Shown: one piece after another, positions 7,744 to 16,653 of the stretch
Layout: every line of letters starts with the position of its first letter
How positions within the stretch are numbered: the stretch's first letter is position 1
Assembly: GCA_002839825.1 (NCBI GenBank)
Contig: PGYU01000004.1
Span: forward strand, 100,042-164,041
Direction: 5' to 3'
From: Ignavibacteriae bacterium HGW-Ignavibacteriae-1
GTDB taxonomy: Bacteria; Bacteroidota; Ignavibacteria; Kapaibacteriales; UBA2268
Length of the DNA: 64,000 bases
The notes under the pieces: generated by a model
Databases searched by the model: none
What the model was told of the DNA's origin: nothing
What the model saw: the letters and a program-made list of their open reading frames with translations, nothing else
Made by a program: the position numbers and the translations under genes

Positions 7744-9147
7744 TCACTTCAGCTTCAATCCGGCATCTAAGAGTTGGCTGACCTTGGTCACTGTATTGGC
7801 TTCTGCATAAAATCGAATCAAAGGTTCAGTGCCTGATGCACGGATTAAAAGCCATCCGCCGTCCACAAAAAATTTGTATCCGTCTGTATCTTGAATCTCC
7901 AGCACCTCGAATCTTCCCAATTTCTTGGGCTTTTTGTTTGCCGCATTCAAAATGGAAGATTTCACTTCTTCACTTACGTAAACATCTCTGCGAGAAAATC
8001 TGTGAATGCCGAATTCTTGGTCGAGTTCATCGCATAAGGCTTTCAACGACATTTTTCTCTTTGCCATAATTTCGAGAACCAAAAGCGCGTTGAAAAGTCC
8101 ATCACGCTCCGGAATATGGAGAATGGAGCTCAAACCACCGGATTCTTCGCCACCGATGAGGATTTTCTCTTCGTTCATCAATTTTGCAATATGTTTGAAT
8201 CCGACTGGAGTTTCGTACAATTTAATGTTATTCTTCTCGCAATACATATTTACCATTGTGGTCAGCGAGACCGTTTTGGCAACTGCACCGCGTTTCTTTT
8301 TGTGCTCGTACAGATATTTCAACATAATCATAAAAATGCGGTGCGAATCAACGAAGGTGCCTTCATGGTCAACGAGCCCAAGTCTGTCGGCATCGCCATC
8401 GGTTGCAATTCCGATGTCGTACTTGCCTTCGACGACTTTGCTCATCAAAATCCCCAAGCATTCTCCGATTGGTTCCGGATGGTCAATTTCCCCGAAAGAT
8501 GGATTGTATGTACCGTGAATTTCATGCGCATTCGGCAAAAGGTGCTTCATTGTGTTGATTCCGGCGCCATACATAGGGTCGAACAAAACTTTGAATTTAG
8601 ATATGTTGATTGCGTCCAAGTCAATTTTCCGCTTTAAAAGCCTCAAATATGAGTCTGCAGATGAAAACATGCGAATCAATTTCAATTTGGTGTATTCCTC
8701 CAAAGTTCTGAATTTCATCAGTGGTGGCTTGTTCCAAATCTTTTTCAATTCAAGTTCCAATTTCGCAATGTCCTCGGGTTTTGCAGGACCTCCAAAATTC
8801 GCTTTGATTTTATATCCGTTGTATAGCGGAGGATTATGGCTCGCCGTAATCACAATGCCCAAATCCACATTTTTTTGCTTTGTATGATACGATACTTGTG
8901 GCGTCGAAGCAATGTCATCGGTCAGATAAACTGTAATGCCTTGCCATGCCAACACACAAGCCGTTTCGATAGCGAATTGCTTAGACAAAAATCGCGTGTC
9001 ATAGCCAATCACTGCCGAATAATTTTTAGAGTTCGGGTTCGATTTTATAATCAGCCGTGCAGTAGCCAATGCTACTTTTTGGACATTTTCAAAAGTAAAA
9101 TCTCTGGCTATCAGACCGCGCCAGCCATCAGTTCCGAATTTTATCAT
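7744..9147 (-). CDS. phosphoglucomutase/phosphomannomutase family protein
   Basis: Cytoplasmic alpha-D-phosphohexomutase, 467 residues, interconverting hexose 1- and 6-phosphates through a phosphoserine. All four domain signatures are present: FGTDGWRG at the N-terminus, catalytic loop ITASHNPPLYNGYK with phosphoserine Ser103, Mg-binding DGDADRLG near 245-252, sugar-recognition GGEESGG near 330, and phosphate-binding RASGTEPLIRFY near the C-terminus. Length fits bacterial PGM/PMM-type enzymes. GlmM is possible but usually shows a different active-site loop, so the exact sugar is left open. Enolase lies 37 bases upstream on the same strand, so a shared transcript with the enolase-pdxA-permease series is plausible. 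Confidence 0.92.
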   Translation of the reverse strand: MIKFGTDGWRGLIARDFTFENVQKVALATARLIIKSNPNSKNYSAVIGYDTRFLSKQFAIETACVLAWQGITVYLTDDIASTPQVSYHTKQKNVDLGIVITASHNPPLYNGYKIKANFGGPAKPEDIAKLELELKKIWNKPPLMKFRTLEEYTKLKLIRMFSSADSYLRLLKRKIDLDAINISKFKVLFDPMYGAGINTMKHLLPNAHEIHGTYNPSFGEIDHPEPIGECLGILMSKVVEGKYDIGIATDGDADRLGLVDHEGTFVDSHRIFMIMLKYLYEHKKKRGAVAKTVSLTTMVNMYCEKNNIKLYETPVGFKHIAKLMNEEKILIGGEESGGLSSILHIPERDGLFNALLVLEIMAKRKMSLKALCDELDQEFGIHRFSRRDVYVSEEVKSSILNAANKKPKKLGRFEVLEIQDTDGYKFFVDGGWLLIRASGTEPLIRFYAEANTVTKVSQLLDAGLKLK

Positions 9148-9184
9148 AATATTAAATCTTGTTATTTTTTACAAATTATGTTTC

Positions 9185-10507
<1,323 letters not shown>

Positions 10508-10560
10508 TTACGAAGTTATCAAAAAATTACTGATTTTCGGTTAATTTTCTAAAAAAAAGA

Positions 10561-11553
10561 TTAATTTTTGTGATTTTTACGAGCTTTTACGATTTTGACG
10601 GCTGATATTAGTGCTGCAATCAACGAATCCGGCGATGCAATGCCTTTACCCGAAATTCCATAGGCTGTGCCGTGGTCGGGTGAAGTCCTAACGACCGGCA
10701 AACCTGCAGTGAAATTAACTCCTGTGCCATGTGCTAAGAGCTTCAATGGCACCAAACCTTGGTCATGATACATTGCCACAATACCATCGAAGTTTCTGTA
10801 ATCACCATGTGCGAAAAAGCCGTCTGCAGGATATGGTCCATGAACCAAAACACCTTCCGTTTTTAATTGCTCTAATGCCACGCTTATGATAGTATTTTCT
10901 TCCATCCCAATTTTACCATTCTCACCGGCGTGAGGATTCAGCCCCAGTACTGCAATTTTTGGTTTGTCAATCCCAAAGTCAATCTTCAACGAATTATTGA
11001 ATTGGTTAATCAGTGCAGTGAGCTTTTCTTTCGTAATCAAATCGGGTACTGTTCGCAATGGTTCGTGAATTGTAGCCAAAGCTACTCTCAAATCATCTTT
11101 GAATAATATCATCAAAGGCGATGCTACTTTCGATTTTTCAGCCAACATCTCGGTTTGACCGGGATATTTGAAACCTGCAAGATAAGCAGATTCCTTGCTG
11201 ATTGGCAATGTTACCAATGCATCAAATTTGTGATTAAGCGTGTGTACGATTGCTTTTTCGAGCGATTCGACCGATAGTGAGCCCGCATTTCGTGTCACTT
11301 TGCCGAAATGTACGGGAGAGTAATTGTCGCATTCGAGTATCTTCATGTAATGGTCTGACACGATTACGCGCTCGTTCAAAATTTCAATATCATAACCAAT
11401 TTTTTTTGCATATTCAAGCAATGATTGAGTATTGCAAGAAAGGTAAAACTCAGTGTCCTTAAAATATAAACTTGATGACATAACATCGGCGGACTTCAGT
11501 AAAGTTTCCAAACCAATGCCATTAACATCTCCACAAGTTAGCACAATTTTCAT
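10561..11553 (-). CDS. pdxA: 4-hydroxythreonine-4-phosphate dehydrogenase
   Basis: Cytoplasmic NAD-dependent dehydrogenase of the DXP-dependent pyridoxal phosphate pathway, oxidising 4-phosphohydroxy-L-threonine. The 330 residues match the family length. Diagnostic stretches are the N-terminal LTCGDVNGIGLET, the substrate/metal segments GLNPHAGENGKIG and GPYPADGFFAHG, and the metal-binding MYHDQGLVPLKLLAHGTGVNFTAGLPVVRTSPDHGTAYG region (given here only as a landmark, around residues 250-290). The start overlaps the stop of the upstream permease gene by four bases (ATGA), so both are probably translated from one mRNA. Confidence 0.96.
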   Translation of the reverse strand: MKIVLTCGDVNGIGLETLLKSADVMSSSLYFKDTEFYLSCNTQSLLEYAKKIGYDIEILNERVIVSDHYMKILECDNYSPVHFGKVTRNAGSLSVESLEKAIVHTLNHKFDALVTLPISKESAYLAGFKYPGQTEMLAEKSKVASPLMILFKDDLRVALATIHEPLRTVPDLITKEKLTALINQFNNSLKIDFGIDKPKIAVLGLNPHAGENGKIGMEENTIISVALEQLKTEGVLVHGPYPADGFFAHGDYRNFDGIVAMYHDQGLVPLKLLAHGTGVNFTAGLPVVRTSPDHGTAYGISGKGIASPDSLIAALISAVKIVKARKNHKN

Positions 11554-12980
11554 TCTTTGTTTCTTTTTCTATAATAATAAAATATCGGAATCCCAATTAA
11601 AACCATTAATAAGCCCCAAACTGAATTAATCATTTCACTTTCGCCATTAATGTAATTACTAATATCATTAAATAAAGTCAATATTACAAAAATAAGTGAA
11701 AAAAGGACAAATAGTATCGGTAATATGGGATAAAAAGGTACTTTATATGGACGGTGGACATCGGGCATCTTCTTGCGAAGTACGATAACTCCATATGCAC
11801 CAAGACCATAGAATATCCAAGAGACAAAAATGAGCATATCAGTCAAATCATCAAATGAACCGCTAAAAACAAATGCACACGACCAAATACATTGCAAAAT
11901 CAAAGCATTCGCAGGCGTTCTGTACTTTTCGTGAACTTGTCCAAGCCCCGAAAAGAAGACCTTTCGCCGCGCCATCGCAAAATAAACTCTCGCACTTACC
12001 ATGATTGTGCCGTTGGCTGTGCCAAATGTCGAAATCATCACAAGCGCTGTTACTACTCCTGCAGCTATCGGTCCTAAGGCTCGTTCGGCAGCATCAGCAG
12101 CCACAAGATGAGATTGAGCGGCAATTTCAATCGGCAAAACGTAAAATACGGATAGATTTGTCAATACATAAACTATAATCACAATTACAGTCCCAATCGT
12201 CAGTGCTAATGGAATGTTTCGTGCCGGATTTTTCACTTCGCCTGCAATGTAGGTTACGTTGTTCCAACCGTCGTAAGCCCAAAAGGCTGCCGACAGTGCA
12301 GCTACAACGCCACCCAGAATTCCAAGACCTGCGAATGAAAAATTCGGAATGTCATTTGTCAAATTGTCTGTAGAGCCGTTCCCAAAAGCAAAACCGGCAA
12401 AAATCAGCAGCAAAATTGCCAGCACTTTAGTTGTAGTGAATATGTCGGCTATTCGCCCGCCATTTTTGATGCCGAAGTAATTCGCTATCGTGAGAAATAT
12501 GATTACGCCTGAAGTCAACATTTTGACGCCAACATTTTTCAGCGGATAAATTGCTCCTACGAATGGCATATATAATTTGGAATTATTCTCAATTTCAGCC
12601 GCGAATCGCGGAAGCCGGAAAAAGTATTCGCTATATTCGGCAAAAACGTACGCGATTGATGCAATCGAAGCTGTTTGAATTACTGCCAAAAGAGCCCACC
12701 CGTACAAGTACGCAGTCAAATCGCCATACATTTTCCGAAAATATACATATTGTCCGCCTGTTTCGGTAATCATTCCGGCGATTTCGGCATTTGTCAATGC
12801 ACCTGCTAAGGTAATCAACCCTGCTACAATCCATATTAGCATCACAAGCTCCGGAGAGCCTAAGTACATCGCCATTACAGACGGCTTTTTGAAAATTCCC
12901 GAGCCAATTACGGCTCCAACGACTATTGCAATCGTTGTATATAGACCAAGTGCTTTTATTAAATCTTTCTTGTCGCTCAT
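11550..12980 (-). CDS. APC-family amino acid permease
   Basis: Integral inner-membrane transporter of about 476 residues with 12 predicted hydrophobic helices. The first helix carries the amino acid-polyamine-organocation signature GAVIGSGIFKKP; the rest follows the LAT/y+LAT-like arrangement (for example AYDGWNNVTYIAGEVKNPARN in the middle). It should import or exchange amino acids by proton or antiport coupling; the substrate cannot be told. The ATG at 12980 (MSDKKDLIKALG) begins just before helix 1 as in relatives. A TTG 14 codons upstream (13022) is also open and has a purine-rich AGGAG nearby, so the longer form is possible. pdxA overlaps its 3' end by four bases. Confidence 0.93.
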   Translation of the reverse strand: MSDKKDLIKALGLYTTIAIVVGAVIGSGIFKKPSVMAMYLGSPELVMLIWIVAGLITLAGALTNAEIAGMITETGGQYVYFRKMYGDLTAYLYGWALLAVIQTASIASIAYVFAEYSEYFFRLPRFAAEIENNSKLYMPFVGAIYPLKNVGVKMLTSGVIIFLTIANYFGIKNGGRIADIFTTTKVLAILLLIFAGFAFGNGSTDNLTNDIPNFSFAGLGILGGVVAALSAAFWAYDGWNNVTYIAGEVKNPARNIPLALTIGTVIVIIVYVLTNLSVFYVLPIEIAAQSHLVAADAAERALGPIAAGVVTALVMISTFGTANGTIMVSARVYFAMARRKVFFSGLGQVHEKYRTPANALILQCIWSCAFVFSGSFDDLTDMLIFVSWIFYGLGAYGVIVLRKKMPDVHRPYKVPFYPILPILFVLFSLIFVILTLFNDISNYINGESEMINSVWGLLMVLIGIPIFYYYRKRNKE

Positions 12981-13217
12981 TCCAAATAAGATTAATGAAA
13001 AAATCAACTCCTCTACTTTCAAATATTACGAAAAAGTTTAATTATACAAAATGTTAATTTAATTTTTGATGAATGAAGAAATGGTTAAAATTTCTTAATG
13101 TATAATTTTTATTTGGTGATTTTGAAAAAAATTAATACATTGTGTCATGTTTTTTACACACTTTTTGATTTTCTTTCGTTTAATTGTTATAGTGTTAGAA
13201 TTATATATGGGAGTACG

Positions 13218-13931
13218 ATGCTAACAGCAATAATCATAGGTGCAGTAATAGGATTTATCTTGGCAATGCCGCCGGGACCTGTTGCTATGGCTTGTGTCAA
13301 AGTCGGACTTCAAAACGGACGTAGAGAATGTTTTGAGTTGTCTATTGGCACAGCACTTATGGATACTGTCTATTGTGTGATTGCCATTTTTGCCGCCACA
13401 GCCGTTTTAGACTCTTTAAGCAATTTTTTAGATTCAAATCCTCTGATTTACCTCACTATCCAAATCGTAATCGTAGCCTTGTTAGTATATTTTGGCTTGT
13501 CTCAATTTAAAAAGAAAACAATCGAAACGGAAGAAGCCACCTTGAATAAAGCACCTTCATTTATATCTACACTCAAAAGCCGTGGACCATTTTTGTTGGG
13601 CGTTGCAATGGCATTGACTAATATTGCAAACCCTTCTTTTATGTCCTCACTGATGTTAATGACTGCATGGGTGCACAAATTGGACTTGTTCGTATCTTCA
13701 TTTGGGACTAATTTGTTGTTTTCTATTGGATTTGGAATCGGGAATTTTTCTTGGCTTTTCCTTCTTGCCTATATTGTAATGCGTAACAAACACAAACTGT
13801 CGCAAACTTCAATGTTGCGTATCAAGCAATTTGCCGGACTGACTTTTATAGGATTCGGCGGGTTTTTGGGATGGAGATTAGTCGCATTTACAAACTGGGC
13901 TCAAGTATTCAAGATAGCCTTCAGTTTCTAA
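13218..13931 (+). CDS. LysE/RhtB-family exporter
   Basis: Inner-membrane protein of 237 residues with about six hydrophobic helices. The first helix ends in the LysE-superfamily signature ILAMPPGPVAMACVKVGLQNGRR, followed by FELSIGTALMDTVYC; the C-terminal half begins with the typical GVAMALTNIANPSFMSS, matching the family's second conserved asparagine/proline helix. Such proteins export amino acids or related small molecules. The ATG at 13218 is selected because GGGAG lies about 5 bases upstream and relatives start at this helix; a 40-codon upstream extension is open but AT-rich and unlike the family. The gene stands alone, divergent from the amino-acid permease, with 237 bases between the starts. 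Confidence 0.9.
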   Translation: MLTAIIIGAVIGFILAMPPGPVAMACVKVGLQNGRRECFELSIGTALMDTVYCVIAIFAATAVLDSLSNFLDSNPLIYLTIQIVIVALLVYFGLSQFKKKTIETEEATLNKAPSFISTLKSRGPFLLGVAMALTNIANPSFMSSLMLMTAWVHKLDLFVSSFGTNLLFSIGFGIGNFSWLFLLAYIVMRNKHKLSQTSMLRIKQFAGLTFIGFGGFLGWRLVAFTNWAQVFKIAFSF

Positions 13932-13949
13932 TCAAGCTCTTTATATAAC

Positions 13950-14058
13950 AAACATAGCCCACGTTTTTAAGCCTGGGCGAAATTTAAAAATCCCCCAAAA
14001 GCCTTTCCCCCTCTATTAAGCAGGGGTTAGGGGGTGTTAAGAAAATTTATTTTAGGAC
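13950..14058. repeat. dispersed repeat cluster (ACATAGCCCACG unit and C/G-run hairpin)
   Basis: 13950-13980 holds a degenerate copy of the 'CATAGCCCACG...' unit found at 46643, 15708 and 59094. At 13987-14036 a C/G-run hairpin closely resembles 6223-6275, sharing AATCCCCCAAAAGCC, TTCCCCCTCTAT and GGGGTTAGGGGGTG. It is followed by GAAAATTTATTTTAGGAC (14041-14058), the reverse complement of the GTCCTAAAATA tail seen at other copies. The cluster lies between the LysE gene and the 3' end of the T9SS BNR-repeat gene. Confidence 0.75.
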
Positions 14059-14103
14059 AAAGACTTAACAAAAATAAGTCATACAAATCATAGTTCAGAC
14101 AGG

Positions 14104-15513
14104 CTACATCTTCACAATCATCTGTGTCCGACTACCAATGCGCACGTAATACACGCCGCGATGCAAATGCGAAATATCAATGCGTTGCAGATGTCCAACA
14201 TCTCCAAGATGTTGGACATCTGGCAATTCAATAACACTCTCACCAAGCATATTGTAGATTTTGAATTCCTCATTATGAACAAGGGGTTGCAACCCCTTGT
14301 TTTCAATATTGATTTCAATATACTCCGTTGCCGGGTTAGGGTGGATGGAGAAACTAATTTGGGGTAAATTGAAATTATCTTTTACTGAAGTGGACTTTCC
14401 AACATATTTTAATATCCTTGGACCGTATCCCAATAATGGAGTAGTTGGTGACATAAATGTATTAGTAAAACTTGTGCTTCCTACCTGATATTCCCCTTCA
14501 AAAGTAAAGTATGGACTTTTTTGCCAGCTTATACCACCGTCAGTTGTTCTTAAATGTGCTCCACTCGTGTTTACAGCAATGAAATTTAATGAATCTGCAA
14601 CAGTAAAATTCCCAAATCCGCCCCCTTGTTCAATAATTTCGTAAATCTTATTCCAAGTTAATCCACCATCAGTCGTTTTATAAAAACTTGTTGAGCTTGT
14701 GTCTTTTGTACCTTTAAAAATATCTCCTTTTACAAGTAGTTCGAGATGCCGACTGAATCCTGTTTTTTCATTTATAAAAGTAAAGAATGAGTAAAAATTA
14801 TCTTTCTTTGAAATTTTATTAATTTGCGACCAAGTTTTACCCCTATCGTATGATTTAAAAAAATACATAGACGTATCATTAACTGTATTTACCCAACTAC
14901 TCATTATTAATATATTTGAATCAATAATGTTGAATGTTGCTCCAGGGTATTTTAGTTGAGGATTTGTATTAAATTGCATTTTTGACCAATTTTCACCACC
15001 GTCTGATGTTATAAAGATATTGTCTAACCCACTGTATTGCAAAATCCCAATTTTACCTTTCATATACATTCTATTTAACTCAAAATAGAACGGTTCTAAA
15101 GTTGTAATTTTTTGAGAATAATCCCAATTTTCACCACCGTCTGATGTACGTAGGACATAGCCGGAATCGCAGCCTATTACAATCAAATCTTTTTCGGGAT
15201 AAAACACAAATCTCTTGAGTGGATAGTCAGGGGGTCTTGAATCAATCCGGATATCAAACCAAGTATTCCCACCATCGGTAGTTTTTCTAATCCTTGAATA
15301 TTGCGATGCGGACAAGAAGTCTCCGTAATGCCCAATGCAATTTGAGGAATCATAGCAACTAATGTTAAAATAGTATGATGGTGAATTTCCACCTTCTGAA
15401 TATGACAAAACCGAATCAATTGTTATCCAATCACCTCCATCAGGATTTATGTAGAGTTGAGCATTAACACCGGTACACATTGCAAATAAAAATATTAAAA
15501 ACAATCGAATCAT
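14104..15513 (-). CDS. T9SS-exported Ycf48/BNR-repeat protein
   Basis: Exported protein of 469 residues with a signal peptide (about 1-18). The body has at least five repeats of the type 'TTDGGxTW' (KTTDGGNTWFD, RTSDGGENWDY, ITSDGGENWSK, KTTDGGLTWNK, RTTDGGISWQK), typical of BNR/Asp-box and Ycf48-like propellers. The C-terminal ~85 residues are a T9SS sorting domain (SFSIHPNPATEYIEI ... YNMLGE ... GVYYVRIGSRTQMIVKM). Two DNA palindromes lie in frame inside the sorting domain (14188-14222 and 14278-14301), encoding PDVQHLGDVGHL and NKGLQPLV. Dispersed repeats flank the gene on both sides. Function beyond surface display or binding is unknown. Confidence 0.87.
   Translation of the reverse strand: MIRLFLIFLFAMCTGVNAQLYINPDGGDWITIDSVLSYSEGGNSPSYYFNISCYDSSNCIGHYGDFLSASQYSRIRKTTDGGNTWFDIRIDSRPPDYPLKRFVFYPEKDLIVIGCDSGYVLRTSDGGENWDYSQKITTLEPFYFELNRMYMKGKIGILQYSGLDNIFITSDGGENWSKMQFNTNPQLKYPGATFNIIDSNILIMSSWVNTVNDTSMYFFKSYDRGKTWSQINKISKKDNFYSFFTFINEKTGFSRHLELLVKGDIFKGTKDTSSTSFYKTTDGGLTWNKIYEIIEQGGGFGNFTVADSLNFIAVNTSGAHLRTTDGGISWQKSPYFTFEGEYQVGSTSFTNTFMSPTTPLLGYGPRILKYVGKSTSVKDNFNLPQISFSIHPNPATEYIEINIENKGLQPLVHNEEFKIYNMLGESVIELPDVQHLGDVGHLQRIDISHLHRGVYYVRIGSRTQMIVKM
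14188..14222. repeat. in-frame palindrome inside T9SS sorting domain (loop 2)
   Basis: Perfect inverted repeat with 16-bp arms (CAGATGTCCAACATCT and its complement) and a 3-base spacer. It lies wholly inside the T9SS gene at 14104 and is read in frame as DVQHLGDVGHL. The outline resembles the intergenic AGATGTGCCACA palindromes at 15771, 46690 and 48397. Confidence 0.9.
14278..14301. repeat. in-frame palindrome inside T9SS sorting domain (loop 1)
   Basis: Perfect 24-bp palindrome with half-site AACAAGGGGTTG and no spacer. In the minus-strand gene it is exactly eight codons (NKGLQPLV), between the EYIEI strand and the YNMLGE strand of the sorting domain. Confidence 0.9.
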
Positions 15514-15870
15514 TTATCACTCCACTTTACAAATTAAAATATCAATTTTTAATTGTTCACTTTATATTTAGTATAAACAAGTGAAAAGTCATTTTGTCAC
15601 ACCTGTATCAAAAAAAGTTGAAAAATTGCTACAAAGACGAGACGAAACCTTCCGAAGGTTTCGAACCTTCGGAAGGTTAAGAATGTGTCTCGTCCTAAAT
15701 TATTTCCTCCCACGAATAAATTCATGGGCTATGAATTCGGACAGAACGCTGTTCTGTCCCTACATTTCCAGATGTGCCACATCTGTCATGTGTGGCACAA
15801 CTACGGAACAAAAAAAAAGCTGCCCAATTGGACAGCTTCTTCAGTTTCTAATCTCCACCCCCGTACCGTT
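15514..15870. repeat. 357-bp intergenic region with four palindromic repeat units
   Basis: No gene is supported here; open frames over it are made of repeats. Units in order: (1) a nested inverted repeat, outer arms GACGAGAC/GTCTCGTC at 15636-15643 and 15687-15694, inner 15-bp arms AACCTTCCGAAGGTT at 15646-15660 and 15664-15678; (2) CCCACGAATAAATTCATGGG at about 15709-15728; (3) the hairpin GGACAGAAC-GCT-GTTCTGTCC at 15739-15759; (4) an imperfect GATGTGCCACAT/ATGTGTGGCACA hairpin at about 15771-15799. Units 2-4 recur at 46.6, 48.4 and 59.1 kb. A terminator hairpin follows at 15811-15838. Confidence 0.85.
15811..15838 (-). terminator. rho-independent terminator of the 15871 lipoprotein gene
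   Basis: On the minus strand, AAGCTGTCC-AATT-GGGCAGCTT forms a hairpin (one mismatch) followed directly by a run of T residues (the A-run at 15810-15818 on the plus strand). It lies 33 bases past the lipoprotein stop codon. Confidence 0.8.
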
Positions 15871-16581
15871 TTAGGTCTTAGCTTTTTTCGACTTAGCTAT
15901 ATCCTTACGCAATGTTTCAGCCATATAGATTCCCACTCTTGTTGCAGCATCATTAATCGCATTGCGAAGTTGGTCTTCGCTCAAAGATGCTAATTCAGTA
16001 GTTTGGAGCACATTCTTTAACGTTCGCCCCATCGCAGTTTCTTCGCCACCGTAATAATTCCTCAATGGGTACGATTCGGATTCTGTGTTTTCCCATACCA
16101 CTTCACCATCATTACGAGAAGTTATTTGCGTACTTGCTTGCACTTTTATATAAATTGAACCGGATGTTGAATGTAGTTGAATTTCCTCTATCGTCGTTGT
16201 CGCTACAAATTCGGCATCATCAACCAAATCCCACACAGGTTCTACCATAAGGAATTTGCGTAAAGTTGTGCCGACTCCGTCAGAGACCGCATAAGCGATT
16301 GAATCGGGGTTTACGGCATTGGTCAATTTATTGCCCAATTCAGAGCCAACAAATATATTTGAAACCGCTAAAGCAACGTTGGCTATAGTTTCGCCGGTTG
16401 ACTTTTTCTCATTTGTCGGCGGAGCATCATCATGCATAATCTCTACCTGTCGAGCATTTGTCGAAACGACTTCTTCAAAGTAGATTTTCTTACGGTTCAA
16501 ATCATAATTTTCGAGATTATTAGTTCGACATCCTGCAAAAGCCAATGTCAATGCAAATAGTATTAATATTATTTTTTTCAC
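15871..16581 (-). CDS. lipoprotein of unknown function
   Basis: A 236-residue protein with a signal peptide and lipobox (LAFAGC, Cys18), so it should be membrane anchored. The family is not recognised. Residues 60-110 hold a small hydrophobic region (NVALAVSNIFVGSELGNKL). Residues 125-175 look like a beta-rich domain (FVATTTIEEIQLHSTSGSIYIKVQASTQI) with an alternating polar/apolar pattern, in the manner of outer-membrane lipoproteins that carry an auxiliary beta-sheet domain. The C-terminus is helical and ends in lysines (DIAKSKKAKT). It diverges from uvrC, with starts about 70 bases apart, and has its own terminator. Confidence 0.7.
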   Translation of the reverse strand: MKKIILILFALTLAFAGCRTNNLENYDLNRKKIYFEEVVSTNARQVEIMHDDAPPTNEKKSTGETIANVALAVSNIFVGSELGNKLTNAVNPDSIAYAVSDGVGTTLRKFLMVEPVWDLVDDAEFVATTTIEEIQLHSTSGSIYIKVQASTQITSRNDGEVVWENTESESYPLRNYYGGEETAMGRTLKNVLQTTELASLSEDQLRNAINDAATRVGIYMAETLRKDIAKSKKAKT

Positions 16582-16653
16582 GTCTTTCCTTTCTGTACAA
16601 TGTTTAAAATCGTATTACGAATAATTCTTAATTTTAGTTACAATAAAATAAAA

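Noticed and set aside
13098..13217. A 40-codon upstream extension of the LysE-family exporter
   Set aside because: It is AT-rich, contains no conserved residue, and a ribosome-binding site (GGGAG) stands before the internal ATG at 13218.
15581..15993. Plus-strand open frames of about 100 codons over the intergenic region between two minus-strand genes
   Set aside because: They are made of the palindromic repeats and the reverse strand of the lipoprotein gene; no ribosome-binding site or family-like sequence.
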